Positions 50,793-59,494 of a stretch of 64,000 nt of DNA are shown here, piece after piece. This DNA comes from Alistipes sp. (GTDB lineage: Bacteria; Bacteroidota; Bacteroidia; Bacteroidales; Rikenellaceae). The stretch is taken from positions 1 to 64,000 of the forward strand of contig JAGBCY010000013.1 of the NCBI GenBank assembly GCA_017937765.1, in the 5' to 3' direction. A program made the position numbers and the translations under genes. Below the pieces are notes generated by a model. The model had not been told where the DNA came from, did not search any database, and saw only the letters and a list, made by a program, of their open reading frames with translations. Positions within the stretch are counted from its first letter, which is position 1. Every line of letters begins with the position of its first letter.

Positions 50793-52601
50793 CTAATCTT
50801 CAAAGTCGTAACCCACTATATCGTCGGCATACTCTTTCCAAATCCAATCCTCTGCATTTTTGTAGGCCTCCACCGACCGGCGAGGAACATAGATTTTAAA
50901 GCCAGAGGGGTTGCTCGTGAACATATAAAGACCTCCCGTCGGAGGAGTTGTCGCTTTGCAATATACACTTGTTAGGCTGCTGCAACTACCGAATGCACAA
51001 ACTCCAATCGACACAACACTATCGGGAATAGTTACGCTTGTAAGCGAGGTGCAACCATAGAATGCACAAACTCCAATCGACACAACACTATCGGGAATGG
51101 TTACGCTCGTTAGGCTTCTGCAATTTTCGAATGCATAATCTCCAATCGACGTAACATTATCGGGAATAGTTACGCTTGTTAGGCTGCGGCAATCATAGAA
51201 TGCACGATTTCCAATCGACACAACACTATCGGGAATAGTAACGCTTGTTAGGCTGCGGCAATATTCGAATGCACAATTTCCAATCTCAGTTACCTTTCCA
51301 TCAAACTTAATTACCCAGCACTTCTTTTCTGCATCATAGGTGTTAGATACGATATTTGCACCGAACACATCAGTTTTATTAGGCGTTGTAGTCTCGGTTG
51401 TACTACCGTTTGTATACCATATCTCATTATTTGTAGGTGTTGGAGTGGTATATGCAACCTCATCTGTGGGTTTATTATTTGATGTAAACAGAGTGATGCC
51501 TGCGCCAATAGCGAGCATTGCTACGATAACCCACACAAACCATCGTTTTGAGGTTTTAGGTGCGTTTTTCAACTCGATATGCTTGTTGTCGTTAGACCAC
51601 TTAGGCTCGGGCTGCGGCTTTGGCTCATTCCTCTTAGGCTCGGGTTGCGGCTTCTTGATATCTGCAACGATTGCCTCGCTTGCAACAGCATCGGGGATAG
51701 TGCACTCGGAGTAGGTATCCATCTCCGAGGCGTTGTCAACGAAGTCCAACAGCCCCAAGAACTTGGCGATGTTTTGCGGCCTATCCTTACGGCGGCTCTG
51801 CATAGCCGTCGTGATAGCACGTCTAACACCTGCCGACAAGTGGCTTGGAAGCGCGGGCAGGCCATCCTCCAATACATCCGAGGCCTGTGGAGGTATCGTC
51901 CCCGTGACGAGGTAGTACAACGTAGCTCCCAACGAATAGATATCAGTCTCAGGAGAGAAGGTGTTTACGCCACCCTCCTTATACTGCTCCATAGGTGTAA
52001 ATCCGCGGCTCTTTCCGACGGGTGTCTTGGAGGTCGCCTCGCCGCTATTCTCGTCGTAGTGCTTCGAGATGCCGAAGTCGATAAGTATCGGGCAGTCATC
52101 CTCAGCACGAAGCATCACGTTCGCGGGCTTGATGTCGAGGTGCATAATCCTGCGCTCGTGGATATACTCCACGGCCTTTGACACAGCGCGGATATACTTC
52201 ACGGCCTCAGCCTCGGGAAGTGTCCCACGCAACTTTACCACGTCTTTGAGCGACTCTCCCGCGATATACTCCATAACATAATATGCGGTGTTGTTCTCCG
52301 TAAAGACGTCGTGGATATGTATGATGTTTGGGTGGTTAAGGCTCGCGATGATCTGAGCCTCCTTGATAAACTTAGCCTTGTAGATATTCATCATCTCTGC
52401 ACTTCCTTCCGAGCCGAGCTTCGCGCTACACGAATCCTCGTCGCGGTTGTAGTACTCCTTAGGGAAGAACTCCTTGATGCAGACTTTGTGCTTGGCCATA
52501 ACGTGCTCGGCAAGGTAGGTAATGCCGAAACCACCGCTGCCCAACATCCTGATGATGCGATATTTATCGCCCTGGAGGAATGTGCCTGGTTTGAGTTGCA
52601 T
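50793..52601 (-). CDS. Membrane Ser/Thr kinase with extracytoplasmic LRR sensor
   Basis: A 602-residue Hanks-type kinase. Kinase domain (about 14-290): Gly loop 'LGSGGFGITYLAE' (20-32), K43, helix-C E81, catalytic loop 'HLDIKPANV' with D156 and N161, DFG at 175-177. The HxD motif has Leu instead of Arg. A Pro/Glu/Lys-rich linker (about 316-335) leads to one membrane helix (about 354-372). Residues 393-602 form a BspA-type LRR region: the same 'NEIWYTNGSTT' entry as in the lipoprotein at 42187, five LRRs around 'CRSLTSVTIPDSVVSIG', then a 'KIYVP...AYK' cap. Topology should be kinase inside, LRRs in the periplasm. The gene sits between mraY and murD with gaps of 27 and 29 bp and no promoter of its own, so it should be co-expressed with peptidoglycan synthesis genes. 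Targets are unknown. Confidence 0.9.
   Translation of the reverse strand: MQLKPGTFLQGDKYRIIRMLGSGGFGITYLAEHVMAKHKVCIKEFFPKEYYNRDEDSCSAKLGSEGSAEMMNIYKAKFIKEAQIIASLNHPNIIHIHDVFTENNTAYYVMEYIAGESLKDVVKLRGTLPEAEAVKYIRAVSKAVEYIHERRIMHLDIKPANVMLRAEDDCPILIDFGISKHYDENSGEATSKTPVGKSRGFTPMEQYKEGGVNTFSPETDIYSLGATLYYLVTGTIPPQASDVLEDGLPALPSHLSAGVRRAITTAMQSRRKDRPQNIAKFLGLLDFVDNASEMDTYSECTIPDAVASEAIVADIKKPQPEPKRNEPKPQPEPKWSNDNKHIELKNAPKTSKRWFVWVIVAMLAIGAGITLFTSNNKPTDEVAYTTPTPTNNEIWYTNGSTTETTTPNKTDVFGANIVSNTYDAEKKCWVIKFDGKVTEIGNCAFEYCRSLTSVTIPDSVVSIGNRAFYDCRSLTSVTIPDNVTSIGDYAFENCRSLTSVTIPDSVVSIGVCAFYGCTSLTSVTIPDSVVSIGVCAFGSCSSLTSVYCKATTPPTGGLYMFTSNPSGFKIYVPRRSVEAYKNAEDWIWKEYADDIVGYDFED
50960..51300 (-). repeat. 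69-bp tandem repeats encoding LRRs (kinase)
   Basis: Five units of 69 nt share CCAATCGACACAACACTATC then GGGAATAGTTACGCTTG, differing at a few positions each. They resemble the repeats at 42365-42910 at the nucleotide level. The flanks also match: 51398-51430 and 43016-43048 are nearly identical. Confidence 0.8.
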
Positions 52602-52628
52602 AGCTATATTGCGTTAGTAGTTAGCGTC

Positions 52629-53876
52629 TTACTGAATCTTAAGCGTTACGAGTGTGAGGGCTGCCAGAAGCAGCGAGATGATGAAGAAACGCATCATAAT
52701 CTTGGTCTCGAACAGACCCTTCTTCTGGTAGTGGTGGTGCAACGGCGACATAAGGAATATGCGGCGGCCCTCGCCATACTTGCGCTTCGTGTACTTAAAG
52801 TAACCCACCTGAATCATCACCGACAGAGCCTCTACCAAAAAGACACCGCACAGCAGCGGCAGGAGTAACTCCTTACGGATGCAGAGCGCGAAGACGGCGA
52901 TGATGCCGCCGATGGTGAGCGAGCCCGTGTCGCCCATAAATATCTGCGCGGGGAAGGAGTTATACCACAGGAAGCCGATGAGCGCACCCGCAAAGGCGGC
53001 AGCAAAGACGATAAGCTCGCCACTATCGGGGATGTACATAATGTTGAGGTAGTCCGAGTAGATGATATGTCCCGAGAGGTAGGCCAGAATACCGAGCACG
53101 AGGACTATCGGTACCGATACGCCCGTGAGTAGGCCGTCGATGCCATCGGTGAGGTTGGCACCGTTTGACACCGCCGTGATGACGAAGATGGCCACGACGA
53201 TGTAGAGCAGCCACGCTAACGTGTCGTTGCCGCCCGTGAGCACCTTATAGTCGAGCATCGTATCCTTGAGGAAGGGGATAGAGGTCTTTAAACTCTTCTC
53301 CGCCGTGGTGCTCACCACAACCTTCTGCGTGTAGCTATTCACCGCCTCGCCCGTCTCGTTGTCGATGATGGTGTAGTTATTGGTTTCGAAGGTCTTTTCG
53401 TGGATGACGATGTCGTTTGAGAGCCACATCGTCGTGCCCACGATGATACCCAAGCCCACCTGACCGACAATCTTGAAGCGGCCCTTGAGGCCCTCCTTCT
53501 TGTGGCGGAACACCTTGATGTAGTCATCCAGACCGCCGATGAATCCGAGCCATAGCGTCGAGATGAGCATCAGTTGGATGTAGACATTCTCAAGGTCGCC
53601 GAAGAGCAGCACGGGGACGATGACGGCGAGGATGATGATTATGCCACCCATCGTCGGCGTGCCCTTCTTCTGAAGCTGACCCTCGAGGCCGAGGTCGCGG
53701 ATATCCTCGCCTATCTGCTTGCGCTTGAGGAAGCGGATGATGCGCTTACCAAAGACGATGGCGATAAGCAGTGATACGATGATGGCTGATGCCGAGCGGA
53801 ACGAGATATACTCGCCGATACGCATTCCCGGCAGGTCGGTGTTTTCGTTGAGGTATTCAAAAAGTCGGTATAACAT
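52629..53876 (-). CDS. mraY: Phospho-N-acetylmuramoyl-pentapeptide transferase
   Basis: A 415-residue integral membrane enzyme with about ten helices. The metal-binding Asp motifs are seen in '[19 protein letters not shown]' and '[12 protein letters not shown]', and the His motif is '[12 protein letters not shown]'. It makes lipid I on the inner face of the inner membrane. The chain is longer than E. coli MraY (360) because of an extra loop at about 155-215, which I recall as typical for Bacteroidetes. It lies 30 bp after murE and is followed by the kinase gene instead of murD. Confidence 0.95.
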   Translation of the reverse strand: MLYRLFEYLNENTDLPGMRIGEYISFRSASAIIVSLLIAIVFGKRIIRFLKRKQIGEDIRDLGLEGQLQKKGTPTMGGIIIILAVIVPVLLFGDLENVYIQLMLISTLWLGFIGGLDDYIKVFRHKKEGLKGRFKIVGQVGLGIIVGTTMWLSNDIVIHEKTFETNNYTIIDNETGEAVNSYTQKVVVSTTAEKSLKTSIPFLKDTMLDYKVLTGGNDTLAWLLYIVVAIFVITAVSNGANLTDGIDGLLTGVSVPIVLVLGILAYLSGHIIYSDYLNIMYIPDSGELIVFAAAFAGALIGFLWYNSFPAQIFMGDTGSLTIGGIIAVFALCIRKELLLPLLCGVFLVEALSVMIQVGYFKYTKRKYGEGRRIFLMSPLHHHYQKKGLFETKIMMRFFIISLLLAALTLVTLKIQ

Positions 53877-53906
53877 TGTAGTGTGTTTGTGTTTCGGTTA
53901 GTTGTT

Positions 53907-55367
53907 CTATCTCTTATCGATCGTGGCGAAGGCGTTGCGCACCTCCTCGCGGTCGTCGAAGTGGTGCTTCTCGGTGCCGATTATCTGGTAATCCTCGTGA
54001 CCCTTGCCAGCGATGAGGATTATGTCGCCGGGGTGTGAGAGTGCTACGGCGGTGCGTATTGCCTCTCTGCGGTCGCTGATGCGCAGGTAGTTACGCCTAT
54101 CGTTGCACCCCGCAATCATATCGTCGAGGATGGCCTCGGGGTTCTCCGTGCGTGGGTTGTCCGAGGTGAATATCGCCATCGAGGCGTAGCGCACGGCTAT
54201 CGCTGCCATCTCGGGACGCTTCGTGCGGTCGCGGTCGCCACCACATCCCACGACGACCAGTAGTCGCTGCTCGCTCTTACGCACCTCCTCGATAGTCTCG
54301 ATCACGTTCTCCAGAGCATCGGGCGTGTGGGCATAGTCCACCACGGCCATCGTGCCGTTCGCGGCGGTGATTGTCTCGAAGCGACCACTAACGGGCACAA
54401 GGCGCGAGAGGGTGGTAAGGACCTCGAGCTTATCGACGCCGAGTAGCGTGGCGGCGGCATATACCGTCGTGAGGTTGTAGGCATTGAAGCGACCCGTGAA
54501 CTTCACCCACACCTCCTGACCGTCGATGCTGAGGAGCATACCGTCCGTTTGCATCTCGATGATTTTGGTGCGGTAGTCGGCCATCGAGCGCAGCGACAGG
54601 CGGCGCACCTGAGCCACGCAGTTCTGCACCATAACCTCACCATTGCGGTCGTCGATGTTGGTTACAGCCCAGGCATCCCTGCCGAGCGTGTCGAAGAACG
54701 ACTTCTTGGCACGGATATATTCCTTGTAGGTGCCGTGGTAGTCGAGGTGGTCGTGCGTGAGGTTTGTGAAGAGTGCCCCCGTGAAGTGCAGAGCCTCGAT
54801 GCGGTGCTGCGCTGCAGCGTGCGACGACACCTCCATAAAGCAGTAGTCACAGCCCGCGTCGACCATCTCGCGCATCATAGCGTTGAGGCGTATGGCATCG
54901 GGTGTCGTGTGTGTCGAGTGGATCGAGCGTGTGCCCACACGATAGACTACCGTCGAGATGAGGCCCGCCGTGTAGCCCATAGCCATAAACATATCGTAGA
55001 GTAGCGTCGCTGTCGTGGTCTTGCCATTCGTGCCCGTCACACCCACGAGCTTGAGCTCCTCGGAGGGGTGGTCATAAAAGGCTGCCGCCATCGCCGCCAT
55101 TGCGATGTTGCTATCCTCGACAAGGATGTACGCAACGCCCTCGTTCTGTACCTCGGGCATACGCTCGCAGACGATGGCCACGGCACCGCGGTCGATGGCC
55201 GCTGTGATGTAGTTATGTCCGTCGCTTGCCGTGCCCGTCACGGCGAAGAAGCAGTTACCCTCGGCGATGCTACGCGAGTCGTAGCCGAGAGCCGTAATCT
55301 CGGGGTTGTTATCGTTTGTTCGTTCCAACACTCGCACATCGTCGAGTAGGTCGTCTAATCTCTTCAT
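53907..55367 (-). CDS. murE: UDP-MurNAc-tripeptide synthetase (meso-DAP type)
   Basis: A 486-residue Mur ligase. 'VTGTNGKTTTATLLYDMF' is the P-loop, 'SSHAAAQHRIEALHFTGALFTNLTHDHLDYHG' the central motif, and 'FTSDNPRTENPEAIL' contains DNPR, the sequence that selects meso-diaminopimelate over lysine. So the organism should have DAP-type peptidoglycan. It lies 61 bp after ftsI in the dcw run. Confidence 0.95.
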   Translation of the reverse strand: MKRLDDLLDDVRVLERTNDNNPEITALGYDSRSIAEGNCFFAVTGTASDGHNYITAAIDRGAVAIVCERMPEVQNEGVAYILVEDSNIAMAAMAAAFYDHPSEELKLVGVTGTNGKTTTATLLYDMFMAMGYTAGLISTVVYRVGTRSIHSTHTTPDAIRLNAMMREMVDAGCDYCFMEVSSHAAAQHRIEALHFTGALFTNLTHDHLDYHGTYKEYIRAKKSFFDTLGRDAWAVTNIDDRNGEVMVQNCVAQVRRLSLRSMADYRTKIIEMQTDGMLLSIDGQEVWVKFTGRFNAYNLTTVYAAATLLGVDKLEVLTTLSRLVPVSGRFETITAANGTMAVVDYAHTPDALENVIETIEEVRKSEQRLLVVVGCGGDRDRTKRPEMAAIAVRYASMAIFTSDNPRTENPEAILDDMIAGCNDRRNYLRISDRREAIRTAVALSHPGDIILIAGKGHEDYQIIGTEKHHFDDREEVRNAFATIDKR

Positions 55368-55428
55368 ATCTCAATTTGCAATTTTTTTAGTAACAAGGTT
55401 GTGTCGCCAGCACGTCTCTTTATGCCAG

Positions 55429-57789
55429 TTAACGCGCAAGCGTCAGGTGTATCGTGCCGTTATTCACTGCGCTGAGCTTGCGGCCGGCGGGTATGCTCTG
55501 CGACTTCACGCGACCCGTGCCCGTGTGCGTGACCGTTAGACCCGAGCTCTCGAGCAGGTAGAGCGCGTCCGAGAGTCCCATACCGTGGACATTGGGCACC
55601 GTGCCTTCGGGCGTGGTGACAGGCTTTATTGTCGTGTGGCCACCCACGTCTATCGAGGTGCTGCTCCACGCATTGCCATCACTCTCGTTGACGGTCTGGG
55701 GTGCCAAAGCACGGCTCACCTCCGCAACGTAGCGCGTGTCGCCAGCCTTGATGCTCGTGGGCGAGTAGGGCGCGGGCGGAGTCTCTATCGAAGCGTGCAG
55801 CGTGGGGTCGGTGCTATAAATATACTCCATAATATCCGAGGCTACGGGACCCGCAAGGTCGATGCCGTAGTGGGTGTCGCTATCGTACATTGCCTGCTTG
55901 CAGACGGCAACCATAATCGTGTACTTGGGCTTCTCCTGCGGCATAGTGCAGACTATCGAGCCGTAGTAGTAGTGGTCGTCGTCGGGCGTAAGGCCATTCT
56001 TCATATGCTCGTGGTCGACGGGGCTACGCGATACAAACGTCGACCACACCTCGGCCGTTCCCGTCTTACAACCAAACGGTATCGGCAGGTTGCGGAACTT
56101 CGTGCCCGTGCGCAGCGATGCCGCAGCAAGACAGCTATCCAGCAGTGCGAGGGTCTTTTTCGAGCACATACGCTCGTTGAGCGTGACGATGGGCGTGCGA
56201 CGTACCACCTCGCCATCGCGCTCGATGCGGTCCACCAGACGCGGTGCCACCATACGTCCCTCGTTTGCCACGCCGTTGTAGAAGGTGAGCATCTGTATGG
56301 GTGTTGTCTCAACCTCGTAGCCGAAGGCCATACGCGGCAGGCGCGATGCGGTGCTGCCATCCACGTTCCACTCGGGTGTGTCGGCGAGCTTCATCCTTGC
56401 TGGTATCTCGCTATAAGCCTCGAGACCCACGGTCGAGGTGAAGCCGAGCGAGGCAAGGAAGGAGGTGTACTTCGCCGGATTGTCGGCAAACTTCTCGTAG
56501 ACGGCCTTGGCGAAGTAGACGTTCGAGGAGTGTGCGAAGGCATCTTTGAGCGTGACAAAACCATCGCTCTTGGCCCCCGCTACGTCGTGCGTATCGCTGA
56601 CTTTTGCTGCACCTACCATAACGCTGTGGTTCTTGTCCGAATGCTCGGTGTTGACCTTCGTGTCGAGCGTGTAGCCTCCGATCTCGAGCAGGGCCATTGC
56701 CGTTGCGAGCTTCATCGTCGAGCCGGGACACATCCTCGTGTTTATGGCATAGTTGTTCACACGCTCGCTGTACGTCGTGCCGCGCACGGGGGCAGTGCCG
56801 AGGCTCACCATCGTGAGGATGTTTCCCGTGGCTACCTCCATAACCATAGCCACGCCAAACGACGCCTTCTGGCGGCGGAGCATCGTGTCGAGACGCTCGT
56901 GGGCTACACGTTGCAGGTCGGCATCTATCGTGGTGATCACGTTGCAACCATTCTCCGCGGGGATATTCTCGGGATCGCTTACCCTCGCCCAGAAGCCGTG
57001 GGCTATCCACTGCTCCTTGCAACGACCATCGCGACCCTTGAGGTCGTCGTGATAGATGATCTCGATACCCGAGCCCGGCACCTTGCGGCCATTGACAACG
57101 AGGGTGTCGTGGCGGCCGATGATCTGGCGGGCAACATCGCCCGAGGGGTAGAGACGCTCGGGCACGGCGATGGGCTTAAAGACGTTGCCCATATTGCCGT
57201 TGAAGATGGGGAACGTGCGGCGTATATGGTCCCACTCGTCGGTGGTGATGATGCGCGGCATCACCCTGAATCCGCGGTTACGCGCCCTCTTCTGCTCCGA
57301 AATAAGTCTCTGGCGGTACTCCTCGGCCGTGGTATATTCATAGCCATTAGCCTCGGCATCCTCGGGCGTGAAGTAACGCGCGAGCATACGTGCGAGCGAG
57401 TCGACGTGTGTCTTATATGCCACGGTGTCGGCGTCGAGCATACCCTCCGAGCGGAAGTCGAGCACCACGTCGTAGCGCAAGCTCGAGATCGCAAGTGGCT
57501 CGCCGTTACGCGAGAGGATTGTGCCCTGATGCGCCACGATGGGGTCGAAGCGGTAGATGCCCTCGTCCATAACTTCGGCGTTGTGTCTCACCGAGGGGCT
57601 TATCCATATCACCCACACGAGGCGAAGGACTACGAGGATGCCTATGAGTATGAATGCGGCATAGAGCGACTTCACACGCGAGATGATGTCGCGCTTGGTG
57701 CGTCCGCGCTTCCCTTTCGTTTTGCTCCGATTGCTGTTTGCCGCTTGGCTCCGAGCCGCGGTGTTATCGCTATATCTCTTCTCGGCCAT
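55429..57789 (-). CDS. ftsI: Septal transpeptidase PBP3/FtsI with a PASTA domain
   Basis: A 786-residue class-B penicillin-binding protein. A basic cytoplasmic tail (1-40) and one membrane helix (about 42-63) precede a dimerisation region (about 80-270) and the transpeptidase domain. Active-site motifs are S357-T-M-K360, S421-S-N423 and K575-T-G577. A C-terminal PASTA domain (about 728-786) is present, as I recall in many Bacteroidetes. It cross-links septal peptidoglycan with FtsW. The start is 1 bp after the FtsL-like stop. Confidence 0.94.
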   Translation of the reverse strand: MAEKRYSDNTAARSQAANSNRSKTKGKRGRTKRDIISRVKSLYAAFILIGILVVLRLVWVIWISPSVRHNAEVMDEGIYRFDPIVAHQGTILSRNGEPLAISSLRYDVVLDFRSEGMLDADTVAYKTHVDSLARMLARYFTPEDAEANGYEYTTAEEYRQRLISEQKRARNRGFRVMPRIITTDEWDHIRRTFPIFNGNMGNVFKPIAVPERLYPSGDVARQIIGRHDTLVVNGRKVPGSGIEIIYHDDLKGRDGRCKEQWIAHGFWARVSDPENIPAENGCNVITTIDADLQRVAHERLDTMLRRQKASFGVAMVMEVATGNILTMVSLGTAPVRGTTYSERVNNYAINTRMCPGSTMKLATAMALLEIGGYTLDTKVNTEHSDKNHSVMVGAAKVSDTHDVAGAKSDGFVTLKDAFAHSSNVYFAKAVYEKFADNPAKYTSFLASLGFTSTVGLEAYSEIPARMKLADTPEWNVDGSTASRLPRMAFGYEVETTPIQMLTFYNGVANEGRMVAPRLVDRIERDGEVVRRTPIVTLNERMCSKKTLALLDSCLAAASLRTGTKFRNLPIPFGCKTGTAEVWSTFVSRSPVDHEHMKNGLTPDDDHYYYGSIVCTMPQEKPKYTIMVAVCKQAMYDSDTHYGIDLAGPVASDIMEYIYSTDPTLHASIETPPAPYSPTSIKAGDTRYVAEVSRALAPQTVNESDGNAWSSTSIDVGGHTTIKPVTTPEGTVPNVHGMGLSDALYLLESSGLTVTHTGTGRVKSQSIPAGRKLSAVNNGTIHLTLAR

Positions 57790-57790
57790 A

Positions 57791-58306
57791 CTACTTCTCG
57801 ATTAATCGGCTCTCTTTCGAGAGGTCCGTAAGTTCAATACCATTCTCCTTGAGTCGTTTGACTACCGCGCTCTTTGTCGAGAGACTGTAACGCTCCTCCT
57901 CCTTGAGCACCGCACGCTCGTGGAGTGTCGAGGCGTACTTCTCCCTCTTGCGGAACTCACGGTCGGCGTTCAGCGACATAAACGTGAGGAAGATACTCAC
58001 GAAGCACATTACGGCGATGGCTATGAAGTAGCGATAATAGGGGAGTGTGCCGTCGGTGAGTATCGAGCCCGTGGTAATTATCATCCACGGCTTCTCGCGC
58101 TTGCGTCGGATCTCCTCCTCCTCTGCTTCGTCATACCCGTCGTCGTAGAGCTCTTCGTCGCTTTCCTCCTCGCGATCCTCGTCGTGGAGCTCCTCGTCTT
58201 GCGCCTCCTTGTCGTCCTCGAGGATTATCACCTCGCGTTCGATGCGCGAGGCGGTTGCCGAGTCGTAGTCGTTGCGGCTGTATGGTGTGTTATTATTGCG
58301 TGTCAT
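57791..58306 (-). CDS. ftsL: FtsL-like cell-division protein
   Basis: A 171-residue bitopic membrane protein. The N-terminal half is very acidic (about residues 27-67, dominated by Glu and Asp), followed by a basic patch, one membrane helix (about 92-111) and a short periplasmic coiled coil (about 113-165). Position between rsmH and ftsI and this topology match the Bacteroidetes FtsL-like family. It would link the divisome to FtsI/FtsW. The acidic cytoplasmic segment is longer than in E. coli FtsL. Confidence 0.85.
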   Translation of the reverse strand: MTRNNNTPYSRNDYDSATASRIEREVIILEDDKEAQDEELHDEDREEESDEELYDDGYDEAEEEEIRRKREKPWMIITTGSILTDGTLPYYRYFIAIAVMCFVSIFLTFMSLNADREFRKREKYASTLHERAVLKEEERYSLSTKSAVVKRLKENGIELTDLSKESRLIEK

Positions 58307-58429
58307 TCTAATCTTATTCCCGTTCTTATTCTCGTTTCCCTTTTTGTCCTCCTTCTTACTCTTTCCTGCTCTTTCTTACTCTCGTCACCCTTGTTCGCCC
58401 CTTCCAAGATAGGGCTACTCGGGGCGATG

Positions 58430-59341
58430 TTACTCTATCTTCTCGGCCACGCGCAGCTTGGCACTTCGCGAGCGGGGGTTTAGCTCTAACTCCTCGGCCG
58501 TGGGGACTATCGCCTTGCGCGTCACGAGGCGGAAGGGTGTCGTCGCGCGACCAAAAAAGTCCTTCTCGATCTTACCCTCGCAGTTGCCGCTGCGCATAAA
58601 GTTCTTCACGATGCGATCCTCGAGCGAGTGGTACGACATAACCACCAGTCGACCCTCGGGCTTGAGGAGCTTGAGGCTCTGCTCGAGAGCCATCTTCAGT
58701 GCCTCCATCTCGCCGTTGAGCTCGATGCGCAGTGCCTGAAATAGCTTCGTTAGGAACTTGGCCTCGTCCTTCGGTGGGGTGCAGGGCTTCACCGCCTCGA
58801 CAAGCTCGGCGGTGGTCTCTATCGGCTTCTCGGCGCGTGCTCGCTCTATGCAGTTTGCAATCTTCCACGTGGTGTCCAACTCGCCATATTCAGCGAATAT
58901 GCGCGTTAAGGCATCATTTGTGTAGGTGTTAACAATGTCGGCGGCGGTACGCCCAGCGCGTGTGTTCATTCGCATATCGAGGGGTGCCTCGCCACGGAAC
59001 GAGAAGCCGCGGTGCTTGGCGTCGAAGTGGTGCGACGACACACCGAGGTCGGCAAGGATACCATCAACCTGCTCCACACCACGCAGACGCAGGGCTCCGC
59101 GCACGAAGCGGAAGTTCGAGGCTACGAAGGTGTGACGCTCGTCCGCGGGGGCATTAGCCTCGGCATCGGGGTCCTGATCCAAGGAGTAGAGGTGGCCCTC
59201 GGGTCCGAGATGCTTCAAAATCTCACGCGTGTGACCGCCGCCTCCCATCGTGAGGTCGACGTAGATGCCGTTGGGTTTGATGTCGAGCGACCCGATACAC
59301 TCGCTGAGCATCACTGGTATATGGTATGTTTCCGCAGCCAT
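58430..59341 (-). CDS. rsmH: 16S rRNA (cytosine1402-N4)-methyltransferase
   Basis: A 303-residue RsmH (MraW). 'YHIPVMLSECIGSL' opens the protein; 'DLTMGGGGHTREIL' is the SAM motif, 'GILADLGVSSHHFD' the catalytic region, and 'VVMSYHSLEDRIVKNFM' and 'RSRSAKLRVAEKI' close it. It modifies C1402 in the 30S P site. It is the first dcw gene here; mraZ, usual upstream, is absent. A 123-bp purine-rich gap (58307-58429 on the transcript) separates it from the FtsL-like gene. Confidence 0.95.
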   Translation of the reverse strand: MAAETYHIPVMLSECIGSLDIKPNGIYVDLTMGGGGHTREILKHLGPEGHLYSLDQDPDAEANAPADERHTFVASNFRFVRGALRLRGVEQVDGILADLGVSSHHFDAKHRGFSFRGEAPLDMRMNTRAGRTAADIVNTYTNDALTRIFAEYGELDTTWKIANCIERARAEKPIETTAELVEAVKPCTPPKDEAKFLTKLFQALRIELNGEMEALKMALEQSLKLLKPEGRLVVMSYHSLEDRIVKNFMRSGNCEGKIEKDFFGRATTPFRLVTRKAIVPTAEELELNPRSRSAKLRVAEKIE

Positions 59342-59378
59342 TTTTGATAGATTTTTACTAAAGTAAAAAATAACGGGG

Positions 59379-59386
59379 CTAAGTTA
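59379..59386 (-). promoter_or_regulatory. Possible dcw operon promoter upstream of rsmH
   Basis: On the minus strand TAACTTAG differs from TAnnTTTG at one position, with a TTTG about 21 nt upstream. Between it and the ATG at 59341 is the inverted repeat TTTTTACT-AA-AGTAAAAA (59352-59369), a possible operator. On the + strand the related TCTCTTTG (59430-59437) may serve the divergent acyltransferase gene. Confidence 0.4.
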
Positions 59387-59494
59387 CGAAAATTTAGGCA
59401 AACGACACAAATAAAATCGCGGGATTTTATCTCTTTGGTGCGTGAAATTTTGAGGCATGGTACGGGTGCGCTGATGTGTCGTTGTACGCCGATA

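Noticed and set aside
55585..57831. 748-codon open frame on the + strand
   Set aside because: It is exactly antisense to ftsI, which has all transpeptidase motifs. The + frame has no recognisable domains and is rich in Arg, Val and His as expected for a GC-driven shadow frame.
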